DNA of 57,843 nucleotides from Lachnospiraceae bacterium UBA7076 (GTDB lineage: Bacteria > Bacillota > Clostridia > Lachnospirales > Lachnospiraceae): assembly GCA_002493625.1 (NCBI GenBank), contig DKZK01000027.1, positions 161,698 to 219,540 of the forward strand, in the 5' to 3' direction. The notes beneath the pieces were generated by a model that was given only the letters and a program-made list of their open reading frames with translations, did no database searches and was not told the DNA's origin. This document shows positions 7,659 through 16,116 of the stretch, one piece after another; positions within the stretch are counted from its first letter, which is position 1; every line of letters starts with the position of its first letter. Position numbers and translations under genes: made by a program.

Positions 7659-9023
7659 TTACTCAGAAAAAAGTTTTACCTGCTCTTTAAGCTCCTCGTC
7701 ACTAATCATCGTTATTCTTCCCTCATCATACTGCTTCATTACCCATTCATAAATGGTCTCAACAATCGGAGCATTTTTGTCAACCTCAGGCTTTCCATGC
7801 TTTTTATAATATTGGTTTATCCAGAATGTCACTCCCGCCTTTCCAGATGTATTTGTAATTGAAACCTTCGGCGGTCTGTCAAGCAGCGCCTCCGTGTCAA
7901 AAATATTATATATTTCAGGGTTTTTCATAATTCCGTCCGCATGTATGCCCGCTCTTGTAAGATTAAAGTTTTCACCGACAAAAGGCGTCATAGGCGGTAT
8001 GTTGTAATTTGTTTCCTTTTCAATATACTCCGCTATTTCCGTAATCGCCTTTGTATCCATTCCATTAAAATGTCCTCTTAACGACGCATATTCAAATACC
8101 ATTGCCTCCAGAGGAACATTTCCCGTCCTCTCGCCAATGCCAAGCAAAGAACAGTTTACTGCTCCCGCGCCATACATCCATGCAGTTGTTGCATTTACAA
8201 CTCCCTTATAAAAATCATTATGTCCATGCCACTCTAACAGCTCGGACGGAACATCCGCATAATGCTGAAGTCCGTAAATAATTCCAGAAACGCTTCGCGG
8301 AAGGGCGGCTCCGGGATAAGGCACGCCAAAGCCCATTGTATCACAGGCGCGTATTTTCACAGGCACGCCGCTCTCATCGGAAAGCTCCATAAGACGCTTT
8401 GCAAAAGGAATAACAAAGCCGTAAAAATCCGCCCTTGTAATATCCTCAAAATGACATCTTGGACGAAGACCTGCATCAATACAGTCAGACACAATTCCAA
8501 TATACTTTTCAAGCGCCTGTTTTCTTGTCAGACCCATTTTATGGAAAATGTGATAATCGGAACAGCTTACCAAAATACCTGTTTCCTTTATTCCAATGGA
8601 TTTTACAAGCTCAAAGTCTTTTTTTGACGCCCGTATCCATGTGGTTATCTCAGGAAATTTGTACCCAAGCTCCATACATTTTTCCAACGCCCTTCTGTCC
8701 TTTTCCGAGTAAACAAAAAACTCAGTCTGGCGAATCATGCCATTTTCACCGCCAAGCTTATGAAGAAGCCTGTAAATATGTACCATCTGCTCCTCCGTAT
8801 AAGGCGTTCTTGTCTGCTGCCCGTCGCGAAAGGTTGTATCGGTAATAAAAATATCCTCCGCCATATTTTCAGGCACCCTCCGGTAATTAAATGCTATTTT
8901 CGGTGTCTCCGTGTAAGGAAACATTTCCCTGAAAAGCTCTGGCTCCTCCACATCCTGTAATGTATAAATATACGGGTCCTGCTCCAGCTTGTATGTCTTG
9001 TTGCTTAACTTTATATTCTGCAT
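7659..9023 (-). CDS. Re-type citrate synthase (HMGL/homocitrate synthase family)
   Basis: A 454-residue TIM-barrel protein of the isopropylmalate/homocitrate synthase superfamily. The metal and substrate signature is ITDTTFRDGQQTRTPYTEEQ near residue 60. A later WHGHNDFYKGVVNATTAWMY holds the metal-binding HxH. Its N-terminal lead-in (FPYTETPKIAFNYRRVPENM) and overall pattern fit the Re-citrate synthases of clostridia, which condense acetyl-CoA and oxaloacetate and feed glutamate synthesis through a partial TCA pathway. The ATG at 9023 follows AAGGAG; the frame open to 9038 lacks such a site. A divergent LysR gene starts 204 bp away and probably controls it. Homocitrate synthase activity is the main alternative. 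Confidence 0.75.
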   Translation of the reverse strand: MQNIKLSNKTYKLEQDPYIYTLQDVEEPELFREMFPYTETPKIAFNYRRVPENMAEDIFITDTTFRDGQQTRTPYTEEQMVHIYRLLHKLGGENGMIRQTEFFVYSEKDRRALEKCMELGYKFPEITTWIRASKKDFELVKSIGIKETGILVSCSDYHIFHKMGLTRKQALEKYIGIVSDCIDAGLRPRCHFEDITRADFYGFVIPFAKRLMELSDESGVPVKIRACDTMGFGVPYPGAALPRSVSGIIYGLQHYADVPSELLEWHGHNDFYKGVVNATTAWMYGAGAVNCSLLGIGERTGNVPLEAMVFEYASLRGHFNGMDTKAITEIAEYIEKETNYNIPPMTPFVGENFNLTRAGIHADGIMKNPEIYNIFDTEALLDRPPKVSITNTSGKAGVTFWINQYYKKHGKPEVDKNAPIVETIYEWVMKQYDEGRITMISDEELKEQVKLFSE

Positions 9024-9056
9024 AACGACTCCTTTCAAATTATAATTAGTCTAGGT

Positions 9057-9090
9057 GATTGCGAAACTGTTTTTTCATCAACGTCCGTTG
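9057..9090. repeat. Dispersed 34-bp repeat, copy 1
   Basis: This segment matches 33684-33717 at 25 of 34 positions with no gaps, and the final 11 bases (AACGTCCGTTG) are identical. It sits in the Re-citrate synthase leader. The second copy forms the edge of a hairpin-rich element between the ABC operon and the next genes, so this is probably a decayed relative of that element. Confidence 0.5.
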
Positions 9091-9167
9091 CATACTTACA
9101 TGTAATGCTCTTGTAAATTTTATTTGCATTTATTATAAACAGCAGTTACACTATAAGTAAAATAGAT

Positions 9168-9199
9168 AATTCAAATTGTATTTATTCGAATATTGAATT
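9168..9199. promoter_or_regulatory. Candidate LysR operator
   Basis: Inverted repeat AATTCAA - 18 nt - TTGAATT, with a central ATTCGAAT palindrome inside the spacer, located 29-60 bp before the LysR start. LysR regulators usually bind partly symmetric AT-rich sites in the region shared with the divergent target, here Re-citrate synthase. The symmetry is seen; the binding is inferred. Confidence 0.4.
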
Positions 9200-9227
9200 A
9201 TTATATATTTGCAGAGGGAGTACGCTT

Positions 9228-10079
9228 ATGGATATCGACGGACTAAAAACATTTATTACATTGGCTAATACCAAAAATTATACACGGGCTGCCGAACAGC
9301 TTTTTGTGGCTCAGTCGACCGTGACAAACAGAATTAACGAATTGGAAAGGGAGCTTAACCTGTCATTATTTTTGAGAAACAACCGAAGCGTCCGGTTGAC
9401 ACCGGAGGGCGAACAATTTCTGCTTTATGCAGAAAAGGTTATAGAATTAACGAACCAGTCCCTGACGGAAATCACCTCGCTTCACCAGTTTGAAAATCAT
9501 CTCCACATAGGCTGCTCCGATTCCATTTACGAGGGACATCTTGCGTCGGTTATTTTAAATCATCATATAAAGTACCCCAAGGATTCATTGAAAATAACAA
9601 TCGGTCTTTCCGGACATCTGCTGGAGCAGCTTCAAAACGGAATTTTTGACGTTGTATTTTCTTACCTTCCTCTTAAGAACAAGGCATTTCAATGTGAAAT
9701 TTTTAAGCAGGATGCAATGGTTTTAGTTACGGATATTGAAAACAGAACATATGAAAGAGGGATTACACAGGAGCGCTTAATTCAGGAAGCTTATCTTATG
9801 TGTAATTTTGCGCTTCAGGATGTAGGACAGTTTATTCGTAATTTATTTCCTAAATACCATCAGTTTGCGCTTGAAATTGACGACTGCTCAAAAATCATTC
9901 CCTTTGTGCTTGGACAGAAAAGCTATACTTTCCTCCCTGAAAATATGGCGTTTCCATATATAAAATCCGGGCAGCTTCGCATGATACCTTTAAAGGATTT
10001 TCAGGCTCCCGTCATTAACAGCTACATTATTTGCAGAAAAAACAAGCTTGATGTGTGCCACAGGATTTTTTTACATTAA
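9228..10079 (+). CDS. LysR-family transcriptional regulator
   Basis: A 283-residue regulator. Residues 1-60 are the canonical LysR winged helix (LKTFITLANTKNYTRAAEQL, then VAQSTVTNRINELERELNL). Residues from about 90 form the periplasmic-binding-like effector domain (LHIGCSDSIYEGHLASVILN). The ATG at 9228 follows AGAGGGAG. It is transcribed away from the Re-citrate synthase gene, the usual arrangement when a LysR protein activates a divergent metabolic gene in response to a pathway compound, so a citrate- or glutamate-related signal is plausible. It converges with the superoxide reductase gene across a short imperfect stem near 10081-10103. Confidence 0.9.
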   Translation: MDIDGLKTFITLANTKNYTRAAEQLFVAQSTVTNRINELERELNLSLFLRNNRSVRLTPEGEQFLLYAEKVIELTNQSLTEITSLHQFENHLHIGCSDSIYEGHLASVILNHHIKYPKDSLKITIGLSGHLLEQLQNGIFDVVFSYLPLKNKAFQCEIFKQDAMVLVTDIENRTYERGITQERLIQEAYLMCNFALQDVGQFIRNLFPKYHQFALEIDDCSKIIPFVLGQKSYTFLPENMAFPYIKSGQLRMIPLKDFQAPVINSYIICRKNKLDVCHRIFLH

Positions 10080-10118
10080 ACGGAGCTGCCGCACGACAGC
10101 CCCTTGATTTCATACAGA

Positions 10119-10496
10119 TTACATTTCAGTCTTCCAAAATCCATGTAAATTACAGTATGCATACGCAGCAACAGCCTCGTCGCCATCTGCCAAAATAAAT
10201 TCTGCAATAGGCTGGCATGATGGTGAAAGCTTTACAAGCTGTCCGCCCTTTTTTGTCTCCAGAAATATCCAGCCAATGCTGTGCTCCTCGGTCATGGGAT
10301 GTAAAACACTGCCCACATTTACGGTAATTTTATTCCCTTCCTGTTTTACTGCAGGAAGATGCTTTTCTCCTGCGCCCTCTGATTTTGCTGCATCCAAAAC
10401 CTCAAATCCCGAACATTTGCAGCCCTGTAATTTTTCATTATCACCAGATATAAGATAAAAAATTTTTTCGTCATTTTTTAAAAATACTGCTCCCAT
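10119..10496 (-). CDS. Superoxide reductase (neelaredoxin/desulfoferrodoxin type)
   Basis: A 125-residue protein that reduces superoxide to hydrogen peroxide. The catalytic iron ligands are visible: E44 and H46 in GEKHLP, H66 and H72 in HPMTEEH, and C115 and H118 in YCNLHGFWK, the standard set of the active centre. The N-terminal part (residues 1-35) has only a CKC and lacks the four-cysteine desulforedoxin iron site, so this is closer to class II than to desulfoferrodoxin. It stands alone on the minus strand, converging with the LysR gene. An ATGTCC/GGACAT dyad at 10538-10558 upstream could be its operator. Confidence 0.85.
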   Translation of the reverse strand: MGAVFLKNDEKIFYLISGDNEKLQGCKCSGFEVLDAAKSEGAGEKHLPAVKQEGNKITVNVGSVLHPMTEEHSIGWIFLETKKGGQLVKLSPSCQPIAEFILADGDEAVAAYAYCNLHGFWKTEM

Positions 10497-10938
10497 TTAT
10501 GTTTTCCTTTCCACTATTTTATAATATGTGTTCAGTAATGTCCGTTGTTTAAGGACATCCTGTCTATAATAGTATAGGTATATTTGCAGGTATTATTCTT
10601 AATGTTTTTATAAATATTGTATTTTGCATGAAATAACCTTCGTCTTACATGACATATGGTTTCCTCTTTTAACAACACAAATGAGAACGCATTTGACTCA
10701 ATATTAACAATATAAAAATTGCACGCAGCCTCTTATTGTGTTAAAATTAATGAAAGCTGACATGATACATTATTATGTAAATGCAATCGTAACTCTATAC
10801 ACATTGCGCCGCTGTTTTAGCCAGAATCATGGTTTTATCATGTAAATTCAAGCATTTTTCCATGCAAATTTAAGCTGCGGCGATATTTCAGGGTTGCGTC
10901 AGCCTATGGGCTGGCGTTCCAGGGAAGGGAGGTTTCTT
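10497..10938. promoter_or_regulatory. Non-coding region with dyad, paired direct repeats and a leader hairpin
   Basis: This 442-bp stretch holds no gene. It contains a 6-bp-arm dyad at 10538-10558 on the superoxide reductase side. On the EF-G side there are two 16-bp direct repeats, 10839-10854 and 10861-10876, identical at 13 positions and exactly 22 bp apart, about two helical turns, suitable for a dimeric regulator. A hairpin CGTCAGCC-TATG-GGCTGGCG around 10897-10916 ends just before the GGAAGGGAGG ribosome site and could affect EF-G-like translation. Confidence 0.4.
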
Positions 10939-13014
10939 ATGAATATTTACACCACGGACAAGATTAGAAATGTTGTATTGCTCGGTCACAGTGGATGCGG
11001 AAAAACAAGCCTCGTGGAAGCCATGGCATATCTTGCCAATATGACAACGCGAATGGGAAAAGTCACTGACGGCAACACAATAAGCGACTATGACAAGGAG
11101 GAAATAAAACGTCATATTTCCGTCAACACCTCAGTTATTCCCATTATATGGGAAGATACAAAGGTTAATATTTTAGACACCCCGGGCGCATTTGATTTTG
11201 TCGGGGAGGTTGAGGAAGCGGTATCCGCTTCGGATGCTGCCATCATCGTAGTATCAGGCAAAAACGGCGTTGAGGTCGGAACAAAAAAAGCATGGGAAAT
11301 ATGCGAAAAATATAAGCTGCCGCGAATGATATTCGTTACAAATATGGATAACGACAACGCAAGCTACAGACAGGTTGTGCAGGATTTACAGGATATGTAT
11401 GGCAAGTGCATTGCGCCGTTTCATCTTCCGGTACGTGAAAACAAGGAATTTGTCGGATATGTAAATGTGTTACAGCAGCGGGCAAAACGCTGGACCCCTC
11501 ATGGCGATGTGGAAAAAATGGACGTGCCTGAGTATTCCGAGGAAAATTTAAATATATGCCGGACAGCGCTTATGGAGTCTGTGGCTGAGACAAATGATGA
11601 CTTTCTTGAGCGTTATTTTAACGGTGATGAATTTTCAGAAAACGAAATAAGGCAGGCTCTCAGGCTGAATGTGGCTGAAGGCGGCATTGTTCCTGTGCTT
11701 ATGGGCTCTAACACATTGGCGCGGGGCATCTACACGCTTATGGTTGACATCGTAAAATATCTGCCAAGCCCGGAAAAACGGAGTTGTTCCGGCATAAACA
11801 CAAAAACAAACGAGATATTTAATGCTGACTATGATTTCTCAAAACCAAAGTCTGCTTATGTATGGAAAACCATTGCAGACCCATTCATTGGAAAATATTC
11901 TTTAATCAAGGTTAATTCAGGCGTATTAAAAACAGATGACATAATGTACAATCATCACAAGGGCGTTGATGAAAAAATCGGAAAGCTCTACGTGATGCGC
12001 GGCAATAAGCCGGAGGAAGTGAAGGAGCTGCATGCAGGTGATATAGGCGCTCTGGCAAAGCTTACTTCCGTTACAACTACCGATTCGCTTTCCACACAGA
12101 AAAATCCGGTTGCCTATCTTCGTACTAACATTTCCACCCCATATACATATAAGCGATATGCCGTAAAAAAGAAGGGTGATGATGATAAGGTTTCTCAGGC
12201 GCTTCAAAAATTAATGTCCGAGGATTTAACCCTCAGGGTTGAAAATGATGCTGCAAACGGTCAGACCCTTATATACGGAATGGGCGACCAGCATCTTGAG
12301 GTCGTAGTCTCAAAGCTCCTTGACAGATATAAGGTTGAAGTCGAGCTTAAAAAGCCAAAGATCGCATTCCGTGAAACCATACTGAAAAAATCTGACGTGG
12401 AATATAAGTATAAGAAGCAATCCGGCGGACACGGACAATATGGTCATGTAAAAATGACCTTTGAGCCATCGGGAGATCTGGAAACACCTTATGTATTTGA
12501 CCAATGCGTTGTGGGAGGCGCCGTTCCTAAAAATTATTTTCCTGCCGTTGAAAAGGGAATACAGGAGGCTGTGGCAAGCGGACCACTGGCGTCATACCCT
12601 GCCGTTGGCGTGAAGGCTGTTTTATATGACGGCTCATACCACACGGTTGACTCCTCAGAAATGGCATTTAAGGTTGCTGCCATACAGGCATTCAAAAAAG
12701 GATTTATGGAGGCAAAGCCTATTTTATTAGAGCCGATAGCCTCCTTAAAGGTAGTTGTCCCTGACAAATATACCGGTGATATTATGGGCGATTTAAACAA
12801 ACGCCGCGCCCGTATTCTCTCCATGAATCCCGAAGCATCCGGCTATCAGGAAATTATTGCTGATATTCCATACATGGAGCTTTACGGCTACAATACAGAT
12901 TTGCGCTCCATAACCGGAGGAAGCGGCACATATTCCTACTCCTTTGCCAGATATGAGCAGACCCCGCCTGAGATACAGGAAAGAGAGGTTGCGGAGCGGG
13001 CAGATAAAGGATAA
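10939..13014 (+). CDS. Elongation factor G-like translational GTPase (paralogue)
   Basis: A 691-residue protein with the full EF-G domain order. The GTPase has P-loop GHSGCGKTSLVEAM near residues 15-28 and G3 DTPGAFDFVGEVEEAVSA. Domain II follows near 300, then domains III-V, including QSGGHGQYGHV in domain IV and MGDLNKRRARILSM in domain V. The G4 motif, NKMD in canonical EF-G, reads TNMD here (IFVTNMDND), the variant I associate with the EF-G-like branch in clostridia rather than the housekeeping FusA. The ATG at 10939 follows GGAAGGGAGG; an earlier ATG at 10894 lacks one. It is monocistronic and ends at a strong terminator. A role in ribosome recycling or stress translation is likely but not provable here. 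Confidence 0.85.
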   Translation: MNIYTTDKIRNVVLLGHSGCGKTSLVEAMAYLANMTTRMGKVTDGNTISDYDKEEIKRHISVNTSVIPIIWEDTKVNILDTPGAFDFVGEVEEAVSASDAAIIVVSGKNGVEVGTKKAWEICEKYKLPRMIFVTNMDNDNASYRQVVQDLQDMYGKCIAPFHLPVRENKEFVGYVNVLQQRAKRWTPHGDVEKMDVPEYSEENLNICRTALMESVAETNDDFLERYFNGDEFSENEIRQALRLNVAEGGIVPVLMGSNTLARGIYTLMVDIVKYLPSPEKRSCSGINTKTNEIFNADYDFSKPKSAYVWKTIADPFIGKYSLIKVNSGVLKTDDIMYNHHKGVDEKIGKLYVMRGNKPEEVKELHAGDIGALAKLTSVTTTDSLSTQKNPVAYLRTNISTPYTYKRYAVKKKGDDDKVSQALQKLMSEDLTLRVENDAANGQTLIYGMGDQHLEVVVSKLLDRYKVEVELKKPKIAFRETILKKSDVEYKYKKQSGGHGQYGHVKMTFEPSGDLETPYVFDQCVVGGAVPKNYFPAVEKGIQEAVASGPLASYPAVGVKAVLYDGSYHTVDSSEMAFKVAAIQAFKKGFMEAKPILLEPIASLKVVVPDKYTGDIMGDLNKRRARILSMNPEASGYQEIIADIPYMELYGYNTDLRSITGGSGTYSYSFARYEQTPPEIQEREVAERADKG

Positions 13015-13038
13015 GCCTGACAGTTAAAATTTAAAACC

Positions 13039-13092
13039 GAGAGGCTGTCGCAATAAGGATTTTAAAACACATCCTTATTGCGACAGCCTCTC
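13039..13092. terminator. Strong hairpin terminator, member of a dispersed repeat
   Basis: A perfect 22-bp stem (13039-13060 with 13071-13092) and a 10-nt loop between the EF-G-like gene and the convergent clpP. The core GGCTGTCGCAATAAGGAT recurs as a solitary arm at 75-92. It lacks a long T run but the stem is very stable, and it can act in both directions. Confidence 0.8.
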
Positions 13093-13130
13093 AATTTATA
13101 TAAACTTATTATCTCTCAATGCATGCAGTG

Positions 13131-13721
13131 TCAACGTTTTTCAATGATTTTATCAATCAGTCCGAAATCCATCGCTTCTTTTGCAGACATATAGTTATCA
13201 CGTTCCGTAGCAAGCTCAACATCAGCGATACTTTTCCCTGTATTTCGGGCTAAAATGGCATTTAATTTCTGTTTATTTTTTTGTATATGATCCGACATGA
13301 TTTTTATGTCTGTTGCCTGCCCCTGAATGCCATTTCCATGAACAGCGGGCTGATGTATCATGATTTCCGCATTTGGAAGGGCAAACCGTTTCCCTTTTGT
13401 CCCTCCGGCCAATAAGAATGCGCCGAAGCTGGCAGCAAGACCCATACAGATTGTTGAAACATCACATTTAATATATTGCATCGTATCATAAATTGCAAAA
13501 CCGGCAGAGACAGCGCCGCCCGGACTATTGATATATAACCGGATATCCTTTTGGGAATCCTGCGCTTCCAGATACAGCATCTGGGCAATAATCAGGCTGG
13601 CGGAGGCATCGCTTACCTCCTCACCCAGAAAAACAATCCGCTCAGACAACAGTCGCGAAAAAATATCGTAGCTTCGTTCTCCCCTGCTTGTCTGCTCAAT
13701 AACATAAGGAATTGTACTCAT
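13131..13721 (-). CDS. clpP: ATP-dependent Clp protease proteolytic subunit (ClpP paralogue)
   Basis: A 196-residue serine peptidase. The catalytic triad is S98 in GLAASFGAFLL, H123 in MIHQPAVHG, and D175 in ERDNYMSAKEA; the oxyanion glycines in INSPGGAVSAG are present. ClpP forms a 14-mer chamber with a ClpX/ClpA/ClpC ATPase. The loop reads GLAAS rather than the usual GQAAS, and there is no clpX nearby, so this may be a second, specialised ClpP rather than the housekeeping one. Its start overlaps the stop of an AraC-type gene in ATGA, showing translational coupling to a regulator, which is unusual for clpP. Confidence 0.9.
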   Translation of the reverse strand: MSTIPYVIEQTSRGERSYDIFSRLLSERIVFLGEEVSDASASLIIAQMLYLEAQDSQKDIRLYINSPGGAVSAGFAIYDTMQYIKCDVSTICMGLAASFGAFLLAGGTKGKRFALPNAEIMIHQPAVHGNGIQGQATDIKIMSDHIQKNKQKLNAILARNTGKSIADVELATERDNYMSAKEAMDFGLIDKIIEKR

Positions 13722-14134
13722 GCTGCCAATTTACCTCCTGATAAGCTGTCAGTCAATGAGCCGCCATACGGTAAACGCATCGTATGTATACTTGATTGTT
13801 TTGGATAGAACACGCCATTTTTCCGATAAATTTTAGGTGTGCACTGATAGAACTGCTTAAAAGCATATGTAAATGCCTGCTGTGAATCATAATGTGCCTC
13901 ATAGGCAATTTCAACAATCGGCAGACTTGTTTCCACAAGCTTTTGCGCCGCTAAGGTCAATCGGCGTCCTTGTATATACTTATAAATCGTACATTTTGTT
14001 TCCTGATTAAATGCTCTTGCAATATAAAACTTTGAATAATTCAACGCACCTGCTATTTTATCCAGAGATAAATCCTCATCTATGTGCGTTTCAATATAGT
14101 CAATTACCTTTTTTACAACCATGTTATTGTTCAT
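13718..14134 (-). CDS. AraC-type helix-turn-helix regulator, DNA-binding domain only
   Basis: A 138-residue protein that is essentially one AraC/XylS DNA-binding domain: two HTH units (LSLDKIAGALNYSKFYIARA and LPIVEIAYEAHYDSQQAFTY, then FKQFYQCTPKIYRK) with no ligand-binding domain. Such short forms resemble SoxS/MarA. The ATG at 14134 follows AGGAGGAG. Its stop overlaps the clpP start by four bases, so the regulator and a ClpP are co-expressed; it may control ClpP or be turned over by it. That link is an inference from gene order. Confidence 0.85.
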   Translation of the reverse strand: MNNNMVVKKVIDYIETHIDEDLSLDKIAGALNYSKFYIARAFNQETKCTIYKYIQGRRLTLAAQKLVETSLPIVEIAYEAHYDSQQAFTYAFKQFYQCTPKIYRKNGVFYPKQSSIHTMRLPYGGSLTDSLSGGKLAA

Positions 14135-14331
14135 ATAATGATACTCCTCCTAGAACTTCAGCCCACTAAAAATAGCTTTTTACTTAATATAACATGGACT
14201 TCAAAAATATTCTTAATAGAAATTGACCAAATACAGGTAAGATAGCTTAAAAAAACAATCAAGGAACTAAATAATGAAAATGAATCATTATAAAACATTA
14301 CTGATTTTTAAATATTTTTTCAAATCAATTC

Positions 14332-15843
14332 TTAAATATTGTTCTTACTTTTTTCATCAAACATCTCCTTTACTGAAGGTGCATTTTTTGTTAATTTTTT
14401 TATACTCAAATCTTCAGCTTTATTATTAGCCAAACGAAGATGATTTTCAGATGAAATAAGTGCTTCTTTTGTTTTCTGTAAATGTAAAATTGTCTTATCA
14501 ATTTCATCAATAGCCGTTTTAAATTTACTACTGGCAAGTCTATAATCACGTGCAAATTTATCTTTAAAATCATTCATGTTATTTTCAAACTGAACAATAT
14601 CAAGCTCTTGAGATTTTGACACTGCGAGTTCTTGAATATATTGTATGGATTTTGACGCAGCATTTCGCAATAACGTAATAATTGGAATAAAAAATTGAGG
14701 GCGAATTACATACATTTTTTCATATTTATAAGATACATCCACAATACCTTGATTATATAATTCATTATCAATTTCAAGTAACGAAACTAATACAGCATAT
14801 TCACAATTTTTTTCACGTCTATCTTTATCAAGCTTTTTAAAGAAATCTTCATTTTTATGCTTATTAACTGTTTCATCCATCTCATTCTTCATTTCAAACA
14901 TAATAGAAATAAATTCAGTTCCATCTATTGCTTCCCTAAAAATAAAATCCCCTTTACTGCCTTTTCGAGCATCATTATCCTTTTCAAAATATGCATTTGG
15001 AAAAGCCGCCATTCTTATTGCATTAAATTCATTTAAACAATGTTGTTCAAGACTTTCTCCGACTATTTTATTAGATTGTCTAGCTTTAAAATCTCTAAAA
15101 TATTCAATCTGCTCATCCTTTTGTTTAAGCATATTTTCATACTCTTTTTGTTGTGATTGTTCTTTTAATTCAAATTCCAGTTCCTTATTTGATAATTTAT
15201 TTTTCAGTTCCGTAATCTCTGATACTTTCTTAGAAAGTTCTTTTTCTTTATTTTGAACTGCTTCTGAAACAGCCAATTTTCTTTCCGTTTCACTATTTTT
15301 AAGTTCAGCTTTTAACCCTTCTATAATACAAATTTTTTCTGCAAGTTCTTCATTTTTCTTTTCAAATGCTTTTTCTCGCTCTTTTTCTTGTTTCTTAAGG
15401 GCTTCCGAAACAGCCACTTTTCTCTCATTCTCATTATTTTCGATTTGTGCTTTAAGTTGTTCGATGAGAATTTCCTTATCCGTCAGTTCATTATTCTTTT
15501 TTCCAATAGCAAGCTCTTGTTCTTTTTGTTTTTGATTAATAGCCTCACTAATGGCAAGTTTTTTCTCTGTTTCATTGCCAGAAATCTGCGCCCGCAATTG
15601 TTCAATAGTTTTTTCCTTCTCAACTATTTCTGATTGTTTTAATAAAAGTTCTTTATCAAATTTTTCTTGTTGCTTCATCCTCTCCAATGTCAATTCTTTT
15701 TCTTTAACATCCTGTAAATTTTTCTCACGTTGCTTAAGTTCTTTTTCAAATTCTTTATCTCTAACTTGCTGAACCAGTTTCGCATAGCCCGTGTCATCAA
15801 CTGCAAAAATTTCTCCACAGTTAGGACATTTAATCTCTTGCAT
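14332..15843 (-). CDS. DUF2130 protein with long coiled coil and nuclease-like core
   Basis: A 503-residue protein. It opens with a CPNCGEIF zinc-knuckle-like motif. Residues 30-255 are a Lys/Glu-rich coiled coil built from about 40-residue repeats, each holding a form of IEQLKAQI, then NENERKVAVSEA. The DUF2130 core begins near 260 (YFRDFKARQSNKIVGESLEQ) and includes KGDFIF followed by FEMKNEM; the D and E-x-K spacing resembles the PD-(D/E)XK nuclease fold. The end is helical. The architecture recalls RmuC-like proteins, so action on DNA is plausible. A GGGGAGGAAA ribosome site precedes the ATG. It is flanked by non-coding DNA on both sides, so it stands alone. Confidence 0.8.
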   Translation of the reverse strand: MQEIKCPNCGEIFAVDDTGYAKLVQQVRDKEFEKELKQREKNLQDVKEKELTLERMKQQEKFDKELLLKQSEIVEKEKTIEQLRAQISGNETEKKLAISEAINQKQKEQELAIGKKNNELTDKEILIEQLKAQIENNENERKVAVSEALKKQEKEREKAFEKKNEELAEKICIIEGLKAELKNSETERKLAVSEAVQNKEKELSKKVSEITELKNKLSNKELEFELKEQSQQKEYENMLKQKDEQIEYFRDFKARQSNKIVGESLEQHCLNEFNAIRMAAFPNAYFEKDNDARKGSKGDFIFREAIDGTEFISIMFEMKNEMDETVNKHKNEDFFKKLDKDRREKNCEYAVLVSLLEIDNELYNQGIVDVSYKYEKMYVIRPQFFIPIITLLRNAASKSIQYIQELAVSKSQELDIVQFENNMNDFKDKFARDYRLASSKFKTAIDEIDKTILHLQKTKEALISSENHLRLANNKAEDLSIKKLTKNAPSVKEMFDEKSKNNI

Positions 15844-16116
15844 AATATTTCCTCCCCTAATTTTTCAAATGTAATTTTCTCTGTTTTTCAGCTAATTCTC
15901 CCACCTCATAATCTATACATTTTTTATTATAACAAAAAAATGTTAATCAGACACAAAATATTTTATATTTCTCGCTTCAATAATCCAGAATAATTATTAT
16001 CAAAATGCCAAAATCTCAACCGCAAAAGCTACACTATGTTTTTAAGCTCATATATATTTTTGTTTCGGTAAATCAAATCCTCTCTAAAACCTTCCTTGAT
16101 AGACAATGATATGTCC

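Noticed and set aside
15100..15700. Regular repeats that might suggest a CRISPR array or satellite DNA
   Set aside because: The periodicity comes from the coiled-coil repeats of the DUF2130 protein; units are about 120 bp, diverged and in frame.
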